Source: Apiospora phragmitis (Eukaryota; Ascomycota; Sordariomycetes; Amphisphaeriales; Apiosporaceae). From it: 64,000 bases of DNA. Shown here piece by piece: positions 21,581 to 32,875 of this stretch. A program made the position numbers and the translations under genes. Under the pieces are notes generated by a model. The model had not been told where the DNA came from and searched no databases. It saw only the letters and a list, made by a program, of their open reading frames with translations. The DNA is taken from NCBI GenBank assembly GCA_038363925.1, contig JAQQWL010000006.1, positions 2,460,501-2,524,500 of the forward strand, written 5' to 3'. Numbering within the stretch: the first letter of the stretch is position 1; every line of letters starts with the position of its first letter.

Positions 21581-23393
21581 TTACTTCAGCCACTTCGTAA
21601 ACGAGGGTAGGGCACTTAACGGCCCAATGTGCGCCACATGCCCATCCGGCCTGATGTAAGCGTAGCCAGCGTCGTCTTGGAAGCCATACCGTTGGTGCAG
21701 AACGCCGTTTATGTCCAGGTAAAAGCTGCAGCCCGATAATGACGCTATCGATGACCCTCTGCCGCCCGACGAGGTACTGGCGACCAGAGCGTGGACCAGG
21801 GTAGCCGCGCCCAAATTCTCCTCCTGGAACGTTTCTGCTGCCTGCTGCAGGTCGTCACTAGACGCCGCCCCCGACGGCGTGGCTCCGGAGAACAAGAGCA
21901 AGTGGTGTTTCTCGAGCACCAAGAGCTGGTGCAGTCGGAGCTGTTGTTCCGTCCGTTTCTCCCCCACCTCCCCACACGCGACGACCGGCCCATCCGGGGC
22001 CCTGTCCCCTCCCAACACGGGACCCGAGAAGCCCTCGGCGGTCCCCACGACGGAGCTGTGGCGGTAGCGCACGCCGAGCTGGGACACGAACCGGAACCCC
22101 TTGTTGCGGCGCGACTCGTCGCCGAGGAGGTAGGGCAGGATCCAGGGGGCCAGGAGGTTCCGGAAGAAGAGCCACAGCCAGCTCTGCGAGGCCGTCAAGG
22201 TGAAGAGGTAGTCGGACGTCCCCAGGATCTTCAGGCCGACGGGCCGGCGCTCCTCGTTGTACGTGTCGAGGAAGGCGTCCGGCTGCTCGCCCCGGAGGAC
22301 GCGGGCCAGCTTCCAGCCCAGGTTGAGGGAGTCTTGGACTTAATATAATAAAGTTAGCAACAGCGCAATAAAATGAACAAATATGATGAGAGAAACTTAC
22401 TCCCCGTATTCATTCCCTGACCACCAGCCGGAGAGTGGATATGCGCCGCATCCCCGCGAGCAGCAAGCGGCCGTCGCGATAGTTGCTAGAGACGCGGTGG
22501 TGCAGCTTGAAGCGCGACAACCAGATGGGGTCGAAGAGCTCGCCGGCGGTGCCGCCGGGGACCATGTAGTCGAGCCACTCCTGGAAGTCGCTCAGGATGG
22601 GCTCGTCCGTGGCGGGAACGCCCGGGCGCGACGCCACGAGACGCACGACATCGCCCCCAAACGGGAAGACCACCAGCAGGCCGTACCGCATGCAGATCCG
22701 GAAGCGGTCTCGCGACATGCTCGTGTTGCGGATGTGCGCGTCGCATAAGATGAAGTCGTGCGGGTACGCTTCGCCCTCGAACGCGACCGCGGCCGCGTGC
22801 CGCACCACGCTGTGCGCCCCGTCCGCGCCCACGACGTATTTGGCGCGAACCGTCTCCTCCTGTGTTCCGGGGTCGCCATCGGCGTCATCGTCAACTTGTG
22901 TAGACGATGACGATGATGGCGGTGACGATGACGGCGATGATACCTTCCTCAAAGTCACGGTTACGCCGTCCGCGTCTTGCACGATCGACGTCGCCTCGGT
23001 GCAGAACTCGGCGGAGCGACCGTACCGGGTGGCGAGGCAGTCGGCGAGAAAGTGCTCCGTCTCGCTCTGGGGCACCAGAACGGTGTGGGGGAAGGCCGAG
23101 TCCCCGGTGGCGCGCACGCCGCCGAGGTCGAGGTCGACCGTCTTTTTGCCGTTGATGAAGACGGCGCCGCCCAAGCCCAGAGTGCCGTGCTCGCTGAGGC
23201 GCTCGACGGGGCCGTAGCGGCTCATGATCTCGAGGCTGCGCGGCTGCACGGCGAGGGCTTTGGACTTGCTCGACAGGTGGGCGTTCTTGTCCACGATGCG
23301 AAAGGGGATGCCCTGTGCGGCCAGCTCGAGGGCCATTGTGTAGCCCGTGGGGCCGCTGCCGATGATCAGGACGTCTGTGTTAGACTGGGCCAT
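21581..23393 (-). CDS. FAD-binding monooxygenase (aromatic hydroxylase type), one-base frame break
   Basis: Minus strand, exon 1 22401-23393 and exon 2 21581-22338 with a 62-nt intron (GTAAGT...TTAAG). The start at 23393 (MAQSNTDVLIIGSGPTG) puts the dinucleotide loop at the N-terminus; an upstream ATG at 23426 adds 11 residues. Motifs: GSGPTG for FAD ADP, VGADGAHSVVR (DG motif), and after a frame change DAAHIHSPAGGQGMNTG (GD motif). The change falls on the G4 run (minus strand) at 22452-22455; one more base gives 583 residues and makes the exon join IQDSLNLGWKL correct. The C-terminal third is the thioredoxin-like fold of phenol hydroxylase relatives. A Ser/Asp-rich insertion of about 30 residues sits before the DG motif. 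The enzyme should hydroxylate an aromatic or polyketide substrate using NAD(P)H; substrate unknown. Confidence 0.82.
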
Positions 23394-24694
23394 GGTAGTA
23401 GTAAATGAGCCAATAGTATCCAGCATATATGAAATGTCGGAAACCTTCTTGATAAGTTATTACATCTTGCATACGAACCAAGAAAGATCACGGTGCCTAG
23501 ATGAGTCCTACTTATACTTGCCCTTCGCGACGCGTCCCCTACTAAACTTACACTCCATCGATTGAATTCCAGCGGTCGCGAGCCCCGATCTACACAACGC
23601 CGCTGGCAACGAGTTGTGCATCAGCTAGGTCAGATGGAATGCAGTCGGCGGTTCAAGCTTCACGAGCCCCGACCTAGCCTGGAGAAATCGGGGTCGCATA
23701 ATTCAGCTGCGAAGGGTGTGGCCCATTTTTATCCATGGGGTGACCTATGATGCCGGCTTTACGAGTCGAGAGCCTCTCACATTGCATCAGTGACACGCCA
23801 ATGCGGGATGACATTCCCTTATGCTCAGTCTCCTCGCTCTCGCTCTGAACAGTGCCGCCTGTAGACGGTGGCAGGGTAGCGACCAATTCTGGTACCTGCG
23901 GTATCGTGATATCCGCGTTGTATCGTGGTTCGCCTCTTGTTGTGATTGGGGAGGACGTTTAAGAAGTCGCGGTCCCGAGAGACGCACGCTGCCTTCTGTC
24001 TGGCCCGACCTAGCTTCTGTGACGCGGCGCCGAGCAACAATAACAAGTCCTCGGTCCTCCGCCATTCGGATGAAAGACGACATCGTAAAGCTAGCCGTCG
24101 AAGCCCTTGACTGCACAGTTGGGTTGTGCCAAGAACAAAACGGAGGATGCATGAAGGAGATAAGGTTACCCTGCAGTGTAGATTGGTTACCTGTACAGCA
24201 AGCAGGCTGCAGGCCCCAAAAGAGGAGGAAGTCAATCTGCTTACTATATTGATTCGGATAGGCTTTACAAATCAACTGAACTTCTAACCACTTTCTTCTG
24301 GGTTGGTCATAGTGACGTCGTTTAATAGAGCAGGATTCCAAGCAGACGGGCTGGGCACTTTATCACCGAAAGCGCTTTGACCATCCCAGCACTTCTCCGA
24401 AGCCTCCAAGCCTCTCAGTCTAAGCCTTGCCTGACTTCAACAACCAAACCTGCTTGAGATCATATCAACATGGATATTCGTAATTACGGGCTTAGGGTGT
24501 TATCCCCGTAGATTTTATGAGGCCAGTAGGTACAGAGAGACATGGCCGCATTTCAGACGAAGTTTATGACGCCTTCATATAAAGGAGAGGTAAAAGTATG
24601 TACTTAGGCAATGCAAAACCATGCAAGATCAGATACTCTTTCGCACCACCAATCAGTACGACCGTTGAATCACTTGATATAAGCAGCAGTCGAC
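23394..24694. other. Intergenic region between divergent genes
   Basis: About 1.3 kb holding the divergent promoters of the monooxygenase and SDR2. Frames on both strands at 23787-24341 show no motif. Nothing else seen. Confidence 0.5.
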
Positions 24695-25629
24695 ATGTCG
24701 AACTACATGATCACCGGAACATCCAAGGGACTAGGCCTTTGTCTAGTCAAGGAGCTTCTGAAGCGACCAGACAGCAGTGTCGGCCTCATCTTCGCCACCA
24801 CGCGCAGTGCTCCTACACCCGCCCTCCAGAAGACCATTGACGAGTCTTCTGGCCGTGTCGTCAACATCATCTTCAATCCCGTCGATATCGAAAGCGTCAA
24901 AGCCGCTCTGCCAGCGGTGGAAAACCATCATGGCGGTGCGGGTCTCGATGTCCTCATTAACAACGTGGGTTGGGGGCCCTTCGCCAACGGGATCAAAGAG
25001 ATGTACGTATTATCCGTCCCGGGCAAGCAACAGCGCAGGCACCTTCCACCGATATATATTGACTAGGGCAACCTTCCGCCCCAAATATAGGGATAATCTC
25101 GCAGAGGTCTTCAATGTCAACGTGATGAGCGTGCAGAACGTGTCCACTGTCTTCCTGCCCCTGCTCGAGAAGGGCAAGCTGAAGAAGGTCGTCAATATAA
25201 CGACGACCGTCAGCTCCTTCGCCTACCAGGACCTCTTCGCCAGGCTCCCCGCGCCGGCGTACAAGGTCACCAAGGCCGCGCTCAACATGCTAACGCTGCA
25301 GTGGGGCATGGAATACCGCGACAAGGGTTTCACCATCTTTGGCGTCTCTCCAGGTGTAAGTGCTCCTCAATCGGGAAGACATCAGAATGAGATGATTAGA
25401 GGAAGATGGCTCGCAAGGTATAATTGACTAACATCGTGTTGTGTAGTGGCTCAAGACAGATTTGGGTGGTGAGGGTGCCAATCTAGAACCCGAGCAGGGT
25501 GCCGAAGCTACCATGAAGGTCATCGATATGGCTGGGAAGGAGGAAATAGGAAGGATGGTCAACATTCGCCTAGAGGGCTTCGAGGATGGACCGGGTGACC
25601 GATATCAAGGCGGCGTAGTCCCATGGTGA
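24695..25629 (+). CDS. Short-chain dehydrogenase, sniffer-like (SDR2)
   Basis: Three exons, 24695-25002, 25091-25355, 25447-25629, introns of 88 and 91 nt, giving an intact 251-residue protein. Cofactor loop TGTSKGLG, NNVG, Ser region NITTTVSS, and YKVTK as catalytic Tyr/Lys. Short length, the TSKGLG form and the end LKTDLGGEGANLEPEQGAE resemble the sniffer/C-factor carbonyl-reductase branch of SDRs. Substrate unknown. The gene diverges from the FAD monooxygenase 1.3 kb away, so a shared oxidative pathway is possible but not shown. Confidence 0.84.
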
Positions 25630-27029
25630 GAAACGAAAGCATCAAGGCCTAGCGGTTCCTCTACTCATCACAAGAAATGAAGTCGAATGACCAAACCTAT
25701 CCCCGACACACAACTAAACCATCGTGAAACCTGACCATTTAATGGCCAAATGGATAAAAAAAAAGCAGGGTCCCTTGCCGAATGGCTATCACTTGTATGG
25801 GTACTTTGCGCACACACGCTTGAAGCAGCAAGTAGCCCGGCCCGGGATGTCCCAACCCCAACACAGCATCGTACCGGAAGACACAGACGCTTATCGCGAA
25901 TCGCGTGGGAAGATGACCTTGTCATCCGCAAAGGACAACCTTGAAGCCCGCCACATCCTGACATGAACCACATGGAGGCCGTTTTGCGACTCAGATTGCG
26001 TGTCGGGCGTCGAGACAGCCTTTCTCCTGTCCTAGACCATCAGCTGGGCGAAGTGCGGCAGCAGCCAGAGCTTTAATCACAAAGCGTGCCAGTACAGCCG
26101 AGTTAGTCTGATGACGGTCAGTTATCGAGGGAGCAGTTCCCGTGTTTTAGATTCCGCACACTCTGCGGTCAGCCTCTCACCGACAGCCACTGAACCGTAC
26201 CGTAGTCGTGTTGGCTGCCGCACCGCCCTCTCGAGGTTCAGAACAACGATGTAGAGGCAGACTCAATGTCGCCCAATCATAAGCAGCTGCTTTTCAGATT
26301 GTGACCGTTCGAAAAATTGGCGCATGGCGCCTGCTCAAGGACGACACTGCATGGACTTGCATGGCTAGCGGTGGGAAGCCCTGCAATTCGGCACCTAAAG
26401 GACCTTGCATGTAACTCCGAATGAAAACCGTGCCTACGCTGCCCAAGCACTTATGTCATGACATTTGGGCATCTTGGATGTCAAGTTTCACAGTGTCCAG
26501 TGCTGATGCACATTACGCCCGACAGACTGGCTTGATGGGGGTGTTGCCAACATCAGCAAGGAGGAATCATCGCCCACTACAATGAACATTAAACGAGCTC
26601 ATAAGCTACGATACAATGAACTGTATTTCTGATATCAACCTGGTCGACCATTATAGGGTCCAGTTCAGTAACGAGGGAAAGGAAATGGGATGAAAAACGG
26701 TTCGCGCCAGCCAGCCCGAGCTGTCTAATAATAACCATTCTAGATGAAACCAAACTTCAGACTAGACTTTTAGTTAGAGACTCCTCTTGGAAATTACCCA
26801 CGCTTGCTCCATTAACACACTGTCTCGTGTAGTCTGCTCAGGCGTCACCTGTAGATCGCTAACGGTGGATCACAATGGACCAAGAGAGAGAGACTGGAAG
26901 AGAATGATAACAACGCCATCTTCATCATGGCCCGAGAACACACAGGAAATGCGTCGGTCCATTCCCGCCTCATACTCCCCCTCTCCCTTAGATCAACGAA
27001 CCTCCATCCTTCCACCCCCTTTAGGCTCA
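25630..27029. other. Intergenic region
   Basis: About 1.4 kb downstream of SDR2 with no supported gene or RNA. Confidence 0.45.
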
Positions 27030-27236
27030 GTGGTGATGAGAATGGTGATACACCTTCTTCCCACCCGCACCGCTGCTGCCAGAGGAGGAGGACGACCCCT
27101 GGGTCTGGCCGCCCTCGTCCCCCCTCGTGGCCGTAAGCCAACCCGAGCAGGCCTCGCGGCGGCCGGGCGTCATGGCGCTCGAATACGATGCGGAGGTGGC
27201 GATAGCCGAGGCCTGGGTACTATGACTCTGCGGCAT
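27030..27236 (-). CDS. Possible small protein, His/Ser/Gly-rich C-terminus
   Basis: Minus-strand frame with ATG at 27236 giving about 69 residues (MPQSHSTQASAIATSASYSS to GGKKVYHHSHHH). The frame is also open for more than 35 codons upstream without an ATG, so it could be the last exon of a spliced gene. Composition (Ser-rich run, GGKKVYHHSHHH end) looks more protein-like than neighbouring frames, but I recognise no family. Low confidence; codon bias or transcript data would decide. Confidence 0.3.
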
Positions 27237-27260
27237 AGTGTTTATGATAGAAGCAAGCAA

Positions 27261-28951
27261 GCAGTTGTGATAGAGGCTGCGAGAAAGCGCTTGGTGGATG
27301 ATCGTCGCCGCGGATGACGGCTTGGTTGTTCGTCAGATTTAAGAATCAACACGAGACGAAACTCTGACGAGACCTGATCTGTGTCTCTGTCTTTGTGTAT
27401 TCAAATACGGGATGGCTAAGTACTTCGTTAAGAAGTCGTGAATGTTTGGTATTATGTTGAAATCGATGAGCTTCAAGTATTATTAGAAGAGTGAGAGTGT
27501 GAGTGAGAAAGGGCTTTGCTTTGGGGTCTGCAAAACCCACAGCAATAAGAGAAGACGAAGAGCCAGACCCGGAGCGTTTATATGCCAATCCATCTCCGCG
27601 TATCTCTTCTTTATCTTATCGTCCAACATGGCCATCATGATCATCACGCCGACATTCCACATGGCTCGCGGCCCCCAGCCCCAGGGCCGCTTACGTGATT
27701 CAAACCTACCTGCCCAGTAAGGCAAAGAAGGCAGTCGGATCAGGCACGAAGGTGAGTGAGTGCAACGACAACAGCAGCAGCAAGAAGAAGGCTCGGCCAA
27801 ACGAGGCGAATAGGAACGACCGATGAGGAGGTGATCTATCATGCTCCATCATTGTGTGCTGAGTCAGCTTCGAGAACCACACACTACACCGGTGAGCGAT
27901 GGGATAAGGTACGGCTCACCAATGACTTGGCAGCTTCATATCGCGTGCTTTACCTGTCGTCGACGGGAGAGAACCGGTGTTGGGGGCTGACGAGGGTGTG
28001 TGTGGGGGCTATCTCCCCATCAGGCTCTTGTCACAGCCGAACAGGGCTGAGGTAATACAGTACAGGCAGCCCAAGTAAGGGTTCGGCTCAAGGAAAGAAG
28101 AGAAGGGCGGTGAAGGTACGTTTTCCCTCACCCACGTTCGCGCACGTAGCTGAGAGCTGGGCTGGGTTGCGAACGGGCGGGGGAGCTTTTGATGATTGAT
28201 AGGCTCGGGATGAGCAGTTCGTTTGGTCCGCCCCGGTTCGCATCTGACATGCAGAAAGCTATTTGGAGTTCAGCAATGACTCAGGGCGAAGGACAGGTGG
28301 GGGATTGGCAGAGCCGAACGAAGTCTTACAGGCACAAGCGAAGACAGCTCAATGTCATTGCAACGCACACACATACACATGCCACCGCAGTAGATTACGT
28401 ACGTTGAGTCCAGCAATGGACAAGGTCCGAGGTCATGTATTACAGGCTCTTATATTCTCTCGGCGGTGGCTTAGCGAAGCCATCCACCGTTACATGCTAT
28501 GTAGTATGATACCCAATGCTAACCTGCATCCAAACATCAAAAGGGGGAAAGTACAGCCAGCAACACCCTGAACGCCGTTGGGTTTTGGTTACAGACAAAC
28601 CACCCCCCTTCCCATAAATCTAGGAGAAAACACTTGCCACCTACGATTCGACCCCATACCAACGCCATGTTCTTTGGTTCTCTTCATACAGTGGTAAGTT
28701 CAAATCGAATACATGTGTAAACCAAACATAGCCCCGCATTGGATATGCAGGCCCCTCAAATACCTTACACGGGGAGCGATTCCGTTGTGAAACCCGTAAC
28801 TCATCCATCCATCCAGCCAATATACGGCCGAATTGTCAGCCCCCTAAGTGGGGATTGCCATAAGGCAGCAAGACTGTTTCCTTGCTTCGAATAAAGAATT
28901 CAACAGCTCAGAGACCAAGCGCCGCCGACGACAAGTCTTAGACTTATCCGC
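27261..28951. other. Intergenic region
   Basis: About 1.7 kb to the end of the two-TM membrane protein gene. No supported gene; frames such as 27483-27842 minus contain low-complexity Cys and Leu runs only. Confidence 0.45.
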
Positions 28952-31321
28952 CTAAGAGCGCCACCGGCTATCCGCAATCAGCCGCTCGTCGCTGCCCCCA
29001 CCGCCGACAGCCTGCCGCGCGGACCCGTACAGCATCTCCATCAGCTTGCCCTTCTGCCGCGACCGCACGCCCTCGAGGTAGCCGCCCACGTCCTCGAGGC
29101 CCTTGATCTGGTCCTCGAGCGTGAGCGTGCTCGAGTTGACGCTCCGGACCAGCGGGCTGACCAGCTTGCGCCGGAGGCTTTCGAGGTTGGCCTTGAGCGT
29201 CAGCAGCTTGCCGTTGTGCTCCACCAGGATGCCCTTGTTCCGCACCGTCTTCTCGCGCACGTTCTGCAGCAGCTGCCGGTTCTGCTCGTACTTGCGGATC
29301 TCGCCCGCGTTCGGGCCCAGCAGCCGCGTCCACAGCGACGACAGCGAGTCGGCGTGTTTGTCGTCCTGCCTGGATGATTCACGCACCACCGTGCGCCCGA
29401 GGTTCAGGAACTGGCGGTCGATGGCCTCAAATAGGCCGAAGAGCGCGAGACTGTGCTGCAGCTCGCTATTGATCGCATCCTCCAGGACACTGAGAAACTC
29501 GGTGAAGGTGCGCTGCAGGGTCGCGCGCGTCCGCTGGGGTGCGCTCATGCCGAAGACGGAGCTGACGGCATGGCCCAGCCTCGTTGGCGCGCCACTTGCA
29601 TCTTCCAATACTCCCGCATTGCAGAGTAAGTTATGGATGTTGGCAAAGGCGGTGGCCAATGGCGGACTAGGAACCGATTGGAGCTGACTCAGTTCGCGAC
29701 GAGCCCAGTCCATGACAAGTAAGATGCCGTCGACGTCGCCGTCAACATTGGCAAAGAATTTGGTAAGCTCGATGGCCAGCGTCTTGAGAGAATCGCTGAG
29801 CTCATCAAGGGACTTCACGATAGTGGGGGCGCTCGTCATATTAGAACTGCGCACACTCTCACCTAGGTCCCAGACGGCCACGCCGGTCGCTTGCAGGTCG
29901 CCTACTTGCGAGACCCCGTTCTCGGAATAGTAGATGAGGGGCTCAAACGAGCGTGCGAGGCCGGCGACTTTAACCAAGTCCGGGACCGGACGTTGATTCG
30001 CAGGCGCGAATAGATTGCGCATGGCTGCTATGGAAAGGGATGCGACGAGAGTCGCCAGAATAAGATTCGCCCAAGAGCTAGTAATGAACCCGAACTTGTT
30101 GCGCACGAAGGCGATCGCGGTTTCGATGGGTTCGGTGCGCTGCTGGATGTCTGCGCGCACAGCGAAGCGTATATCTGAACTCGTATGAGCTTCATACTCC
30201 ATCATGCCATGCATGTATCGCAACGGTTCAAGAACTTACAGTTGTCTTTAGCAACTTCTGGCGACATTGAAGCCATTATACTTTCACGATGCGCATCGGG
30301 TTTGACACTTTTCATCGGTGAGCTGCCTAGCGACTTCAACTTCATCAAAGTTTCTTCCTCGTCGGTGTCGCGCTCTGGCGTCCGGCCCTTCTCGGGACTT
30401 AGCGAGCCCGTAGGCAGGCGCGTGCGAATGGCGCGGCGCAGCACATCGTCATTTTCCGCGACATCCTCATCGTCGATATCATCAGCATCGCAATGAAGCT
30501 GCCAGTCCGGACGGCCGAAGCCGATGCCCATGGGGTTGCTGTCGGACCTGCGCCAGCTGCCGAAATCGCGATCACCGTTTCCCATCCGCCGCCACGCCGG
30601 GGGACTGTAGCCGCCGCCAGATAGAGACGACGCCGCGTCCATTAGATCGCTGGTCACGCTCTCTTGATCGAGGTCGTCGGTGTGCATCGACGACCGGGCG
30701 AACCCCGAGCGATGCGACGGGTACCGGACGAAGGACGGCGGCAGCGTCGGAGGCGGAGTGGGAAGCGCGTGAAAGTCGTCGAGAGAAGCGTCGACCTGAT
30801 GGGGATCGTATGTCATCATCGCCCGTGATTTCTTTGGAGCGGAACTCGGAGTGGGTTTTCTTGCTGGTGGATTTGCTGGAACTGCGCCGGGAGGGCGAGG
30901 GAGTCGCGGGGCCCGAGAAGAAGCGTTTCAGGCCGTTGCGCTTGGGAGTGGTGGTGATTGGTTCAGGACTGCGATCGTTGTGCGCAAAGTCGGTTAATTG
31001 GAGAAGAGGGTGGTCCTGCTGAGGCAAGGCAGGGAGAGCCTTTTGTCTCCTGCTTGTGCGCTGCCGGTCATGCAATAAGGGTGGTGTTGTTTGAGCCGGT
31101 GTTTGGGGGAGAGTGTGACCTCGAGGCGCAAACAGCCGGAAGCGGGGAATCGGCAGGATACTGGGCAAGCGCAACGAGGGGATCGGAAGGCCGCCGCCAA
31201 TAATCAGATAGAAAACCAAGAAGACGAAGAACAGCACAAGGGAGGTGATGAAGGTGCTGGGCGCGATCGATACATTCAATAGTGTGAAATGCACGTGATT
31301 GTGGACAGAGATCAGCGACAT
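28952..31321 (-). CDS. Conserved-looking two-TM membrane protein, one-base frame break
   Basis: Minus strand, exon 1 30240-31321 and exon 2 28952-30174, intron 65 nt (GTAAGT...TTCAG). The N-terminus has a hydrophobic segment (ITSLVLFFVFLVFYLIIGGG), followed by a long basic, Ser/Pro-rich disordered region (LKRFFSGPATPSPSRRSSSK). A second hydrophobic segment (WANLILATLVASLSIAAM) precedes a mostly helical C-terminal half of about 370 residues. In exon 1 the frame must move by one base. It reads SPSRRSSSKSTSKK and then PTPSSAPKKSRAMMTYDPHQ in the next frame; the A4 run (minus strand) at 30856-30859 appears one base too long. Correcting the count gives 767 residues. I do not recognise a named family; organellar or nuclear-envelope membrane is possible from topology alone. 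Confidence 0.7.
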
Positions 31322-32875
31322 TGAACCTGGCGACCAGAAATGCGCAGCGCGGGTGGTGCTAACTTGAGACCCTTGGCTGCGCTTGTATAGTCAATCCGAT
31401 AAGACGGCCGGCAGGGTGAGGAATCGCATTTGTGACGGGATGAGACGGGGTCACAGGGTCACAGCAAGGGAGAGAGGTCGATAGCAATGGTAAAAGCCGA
31501 CCTCACTCACGCCCCAGGGTAGGCAAGAGTCACGATTGATATGTAGATGGTGATAGTGGGGATAGAGAGGAGCCGAACGCACGATGGATTCAGCAAGACT
31601 CTCAACCTTGTCTATTGGGCAGCGATAAGGACAGGATGAGTTAGAACGGTAGAAAGATGTAGGAAAGGTCGATTGATGCAGATGAAATCGAGAGGTTGGT
31701 AAAGTGCGGGATGCGGGCAGCGGGATGATGGTGTGGTGCTTGGGTGCTTGTCTTAGCCAGACCCCCCGATTCCCCCTCCAGCCAATCGTTCTGCCCCGAA
31801 CAAGTAACCATCCCAGACCATCCCCAGCCAATGTAAGGGCCGCCCCTGTAGCGTGGGCATGGGTTTCAGTCGCCCTGGATGGCCAGATCAAGTTGGGTGC
31901 TGGGAGGGAGGAGCAAGCTACCAGCCCTGTCGTGGAATGAGTGCAGGCCGACTAATAATAAACCGCCACAGATGATGAGCACATAGGAGGAGACTCTTCT
32001 ACAAGACTACGAGATGAGGCTCTATCTTGACAAGAGCGAAGTGGGATCGGACAGAATCTAGGACAGGGCTATCGACATACACCTAGACGGTGAGACGGCT
32101 TGGACGGGCACGCATGAATACTAGTCAAATAGGTCGGCGTACTACTCCGGTCTAAGATATCAGATCAAGGCTTCACATCTCGCCCTCGGCCCTCTCTCCG
32201 TCACACCGCTGCAAGTGTTTCGACCCGAACTGTTAGGAGATATCTCTTATCAAGTGAGAGTGCCGAAGATGGCCCATGCAAGCTCTTTAACCTAACCAGA
32301 CACGACGCGGCATCAACAAGATGGCACATGGTAGATAATCACGTCGCCTCATTGGGAACTGCCAACTACCCCGCCTTGCCCATCGTCTGTCTTGCTGCAA
32401 CGTCGCGCTTTCGCTCCACATTCTCCATTTCTCATCAGTCCATCATTGGTTGACATCATCTAGCGCAACGAGAATGAGAACAACATCAACCGACTGGTCC
32501 AATCAAGAGTGGCGAGCAGTGACAGTTGTTTACACGACTAGCTCTTATTAAGTCGGGCACTTCATCAACCCACTCTTACTTCACCAATTGAATCGTCATG
32601 AGGTATCGTAAAGTACATACATGTAAGTAAGTTTAACAGAAGAACGCCAGCCCAACCTGCGTTCCCCTTTCCACGGCCCCCTTCCACATCCACCACCAGA
32701 TAGATATCATGCCCCTAAGCCTATTATTGCTGCCGGAACAACTCCGGGCCCCAAAAGTCATACAGGTAATTGCTAGAAAACGTCCAAGGCCTGATGAAAA
32801 TCCTTTCCCCGCGAATCAGAACATGGACCAGGCCCCGGAACCGGTTGCATGTGACGACCCCTTGCGAGAAGACTT
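31322..32875. other. Intergenic region
   Basis: About 1.55 kb between two minus-strand genes; it should contain the promoter and 5' leader of the membrane-protein gene at its left end. No gene or RNA recognised. Confidence 0.5.

Noticed and set aside
23787..24341. 184-residue minus-strand frame in the SDR2/monooxygenase gap
   Set aside because: No motif, no signal peptide, begins in a composition like intergenic DNA; equally long frames overlap it on the other strand.
29103..29687. Plus-strand 194-residue frame
   Set aside because: Antisense to exon 2 of the two-TM membrane protein gene.
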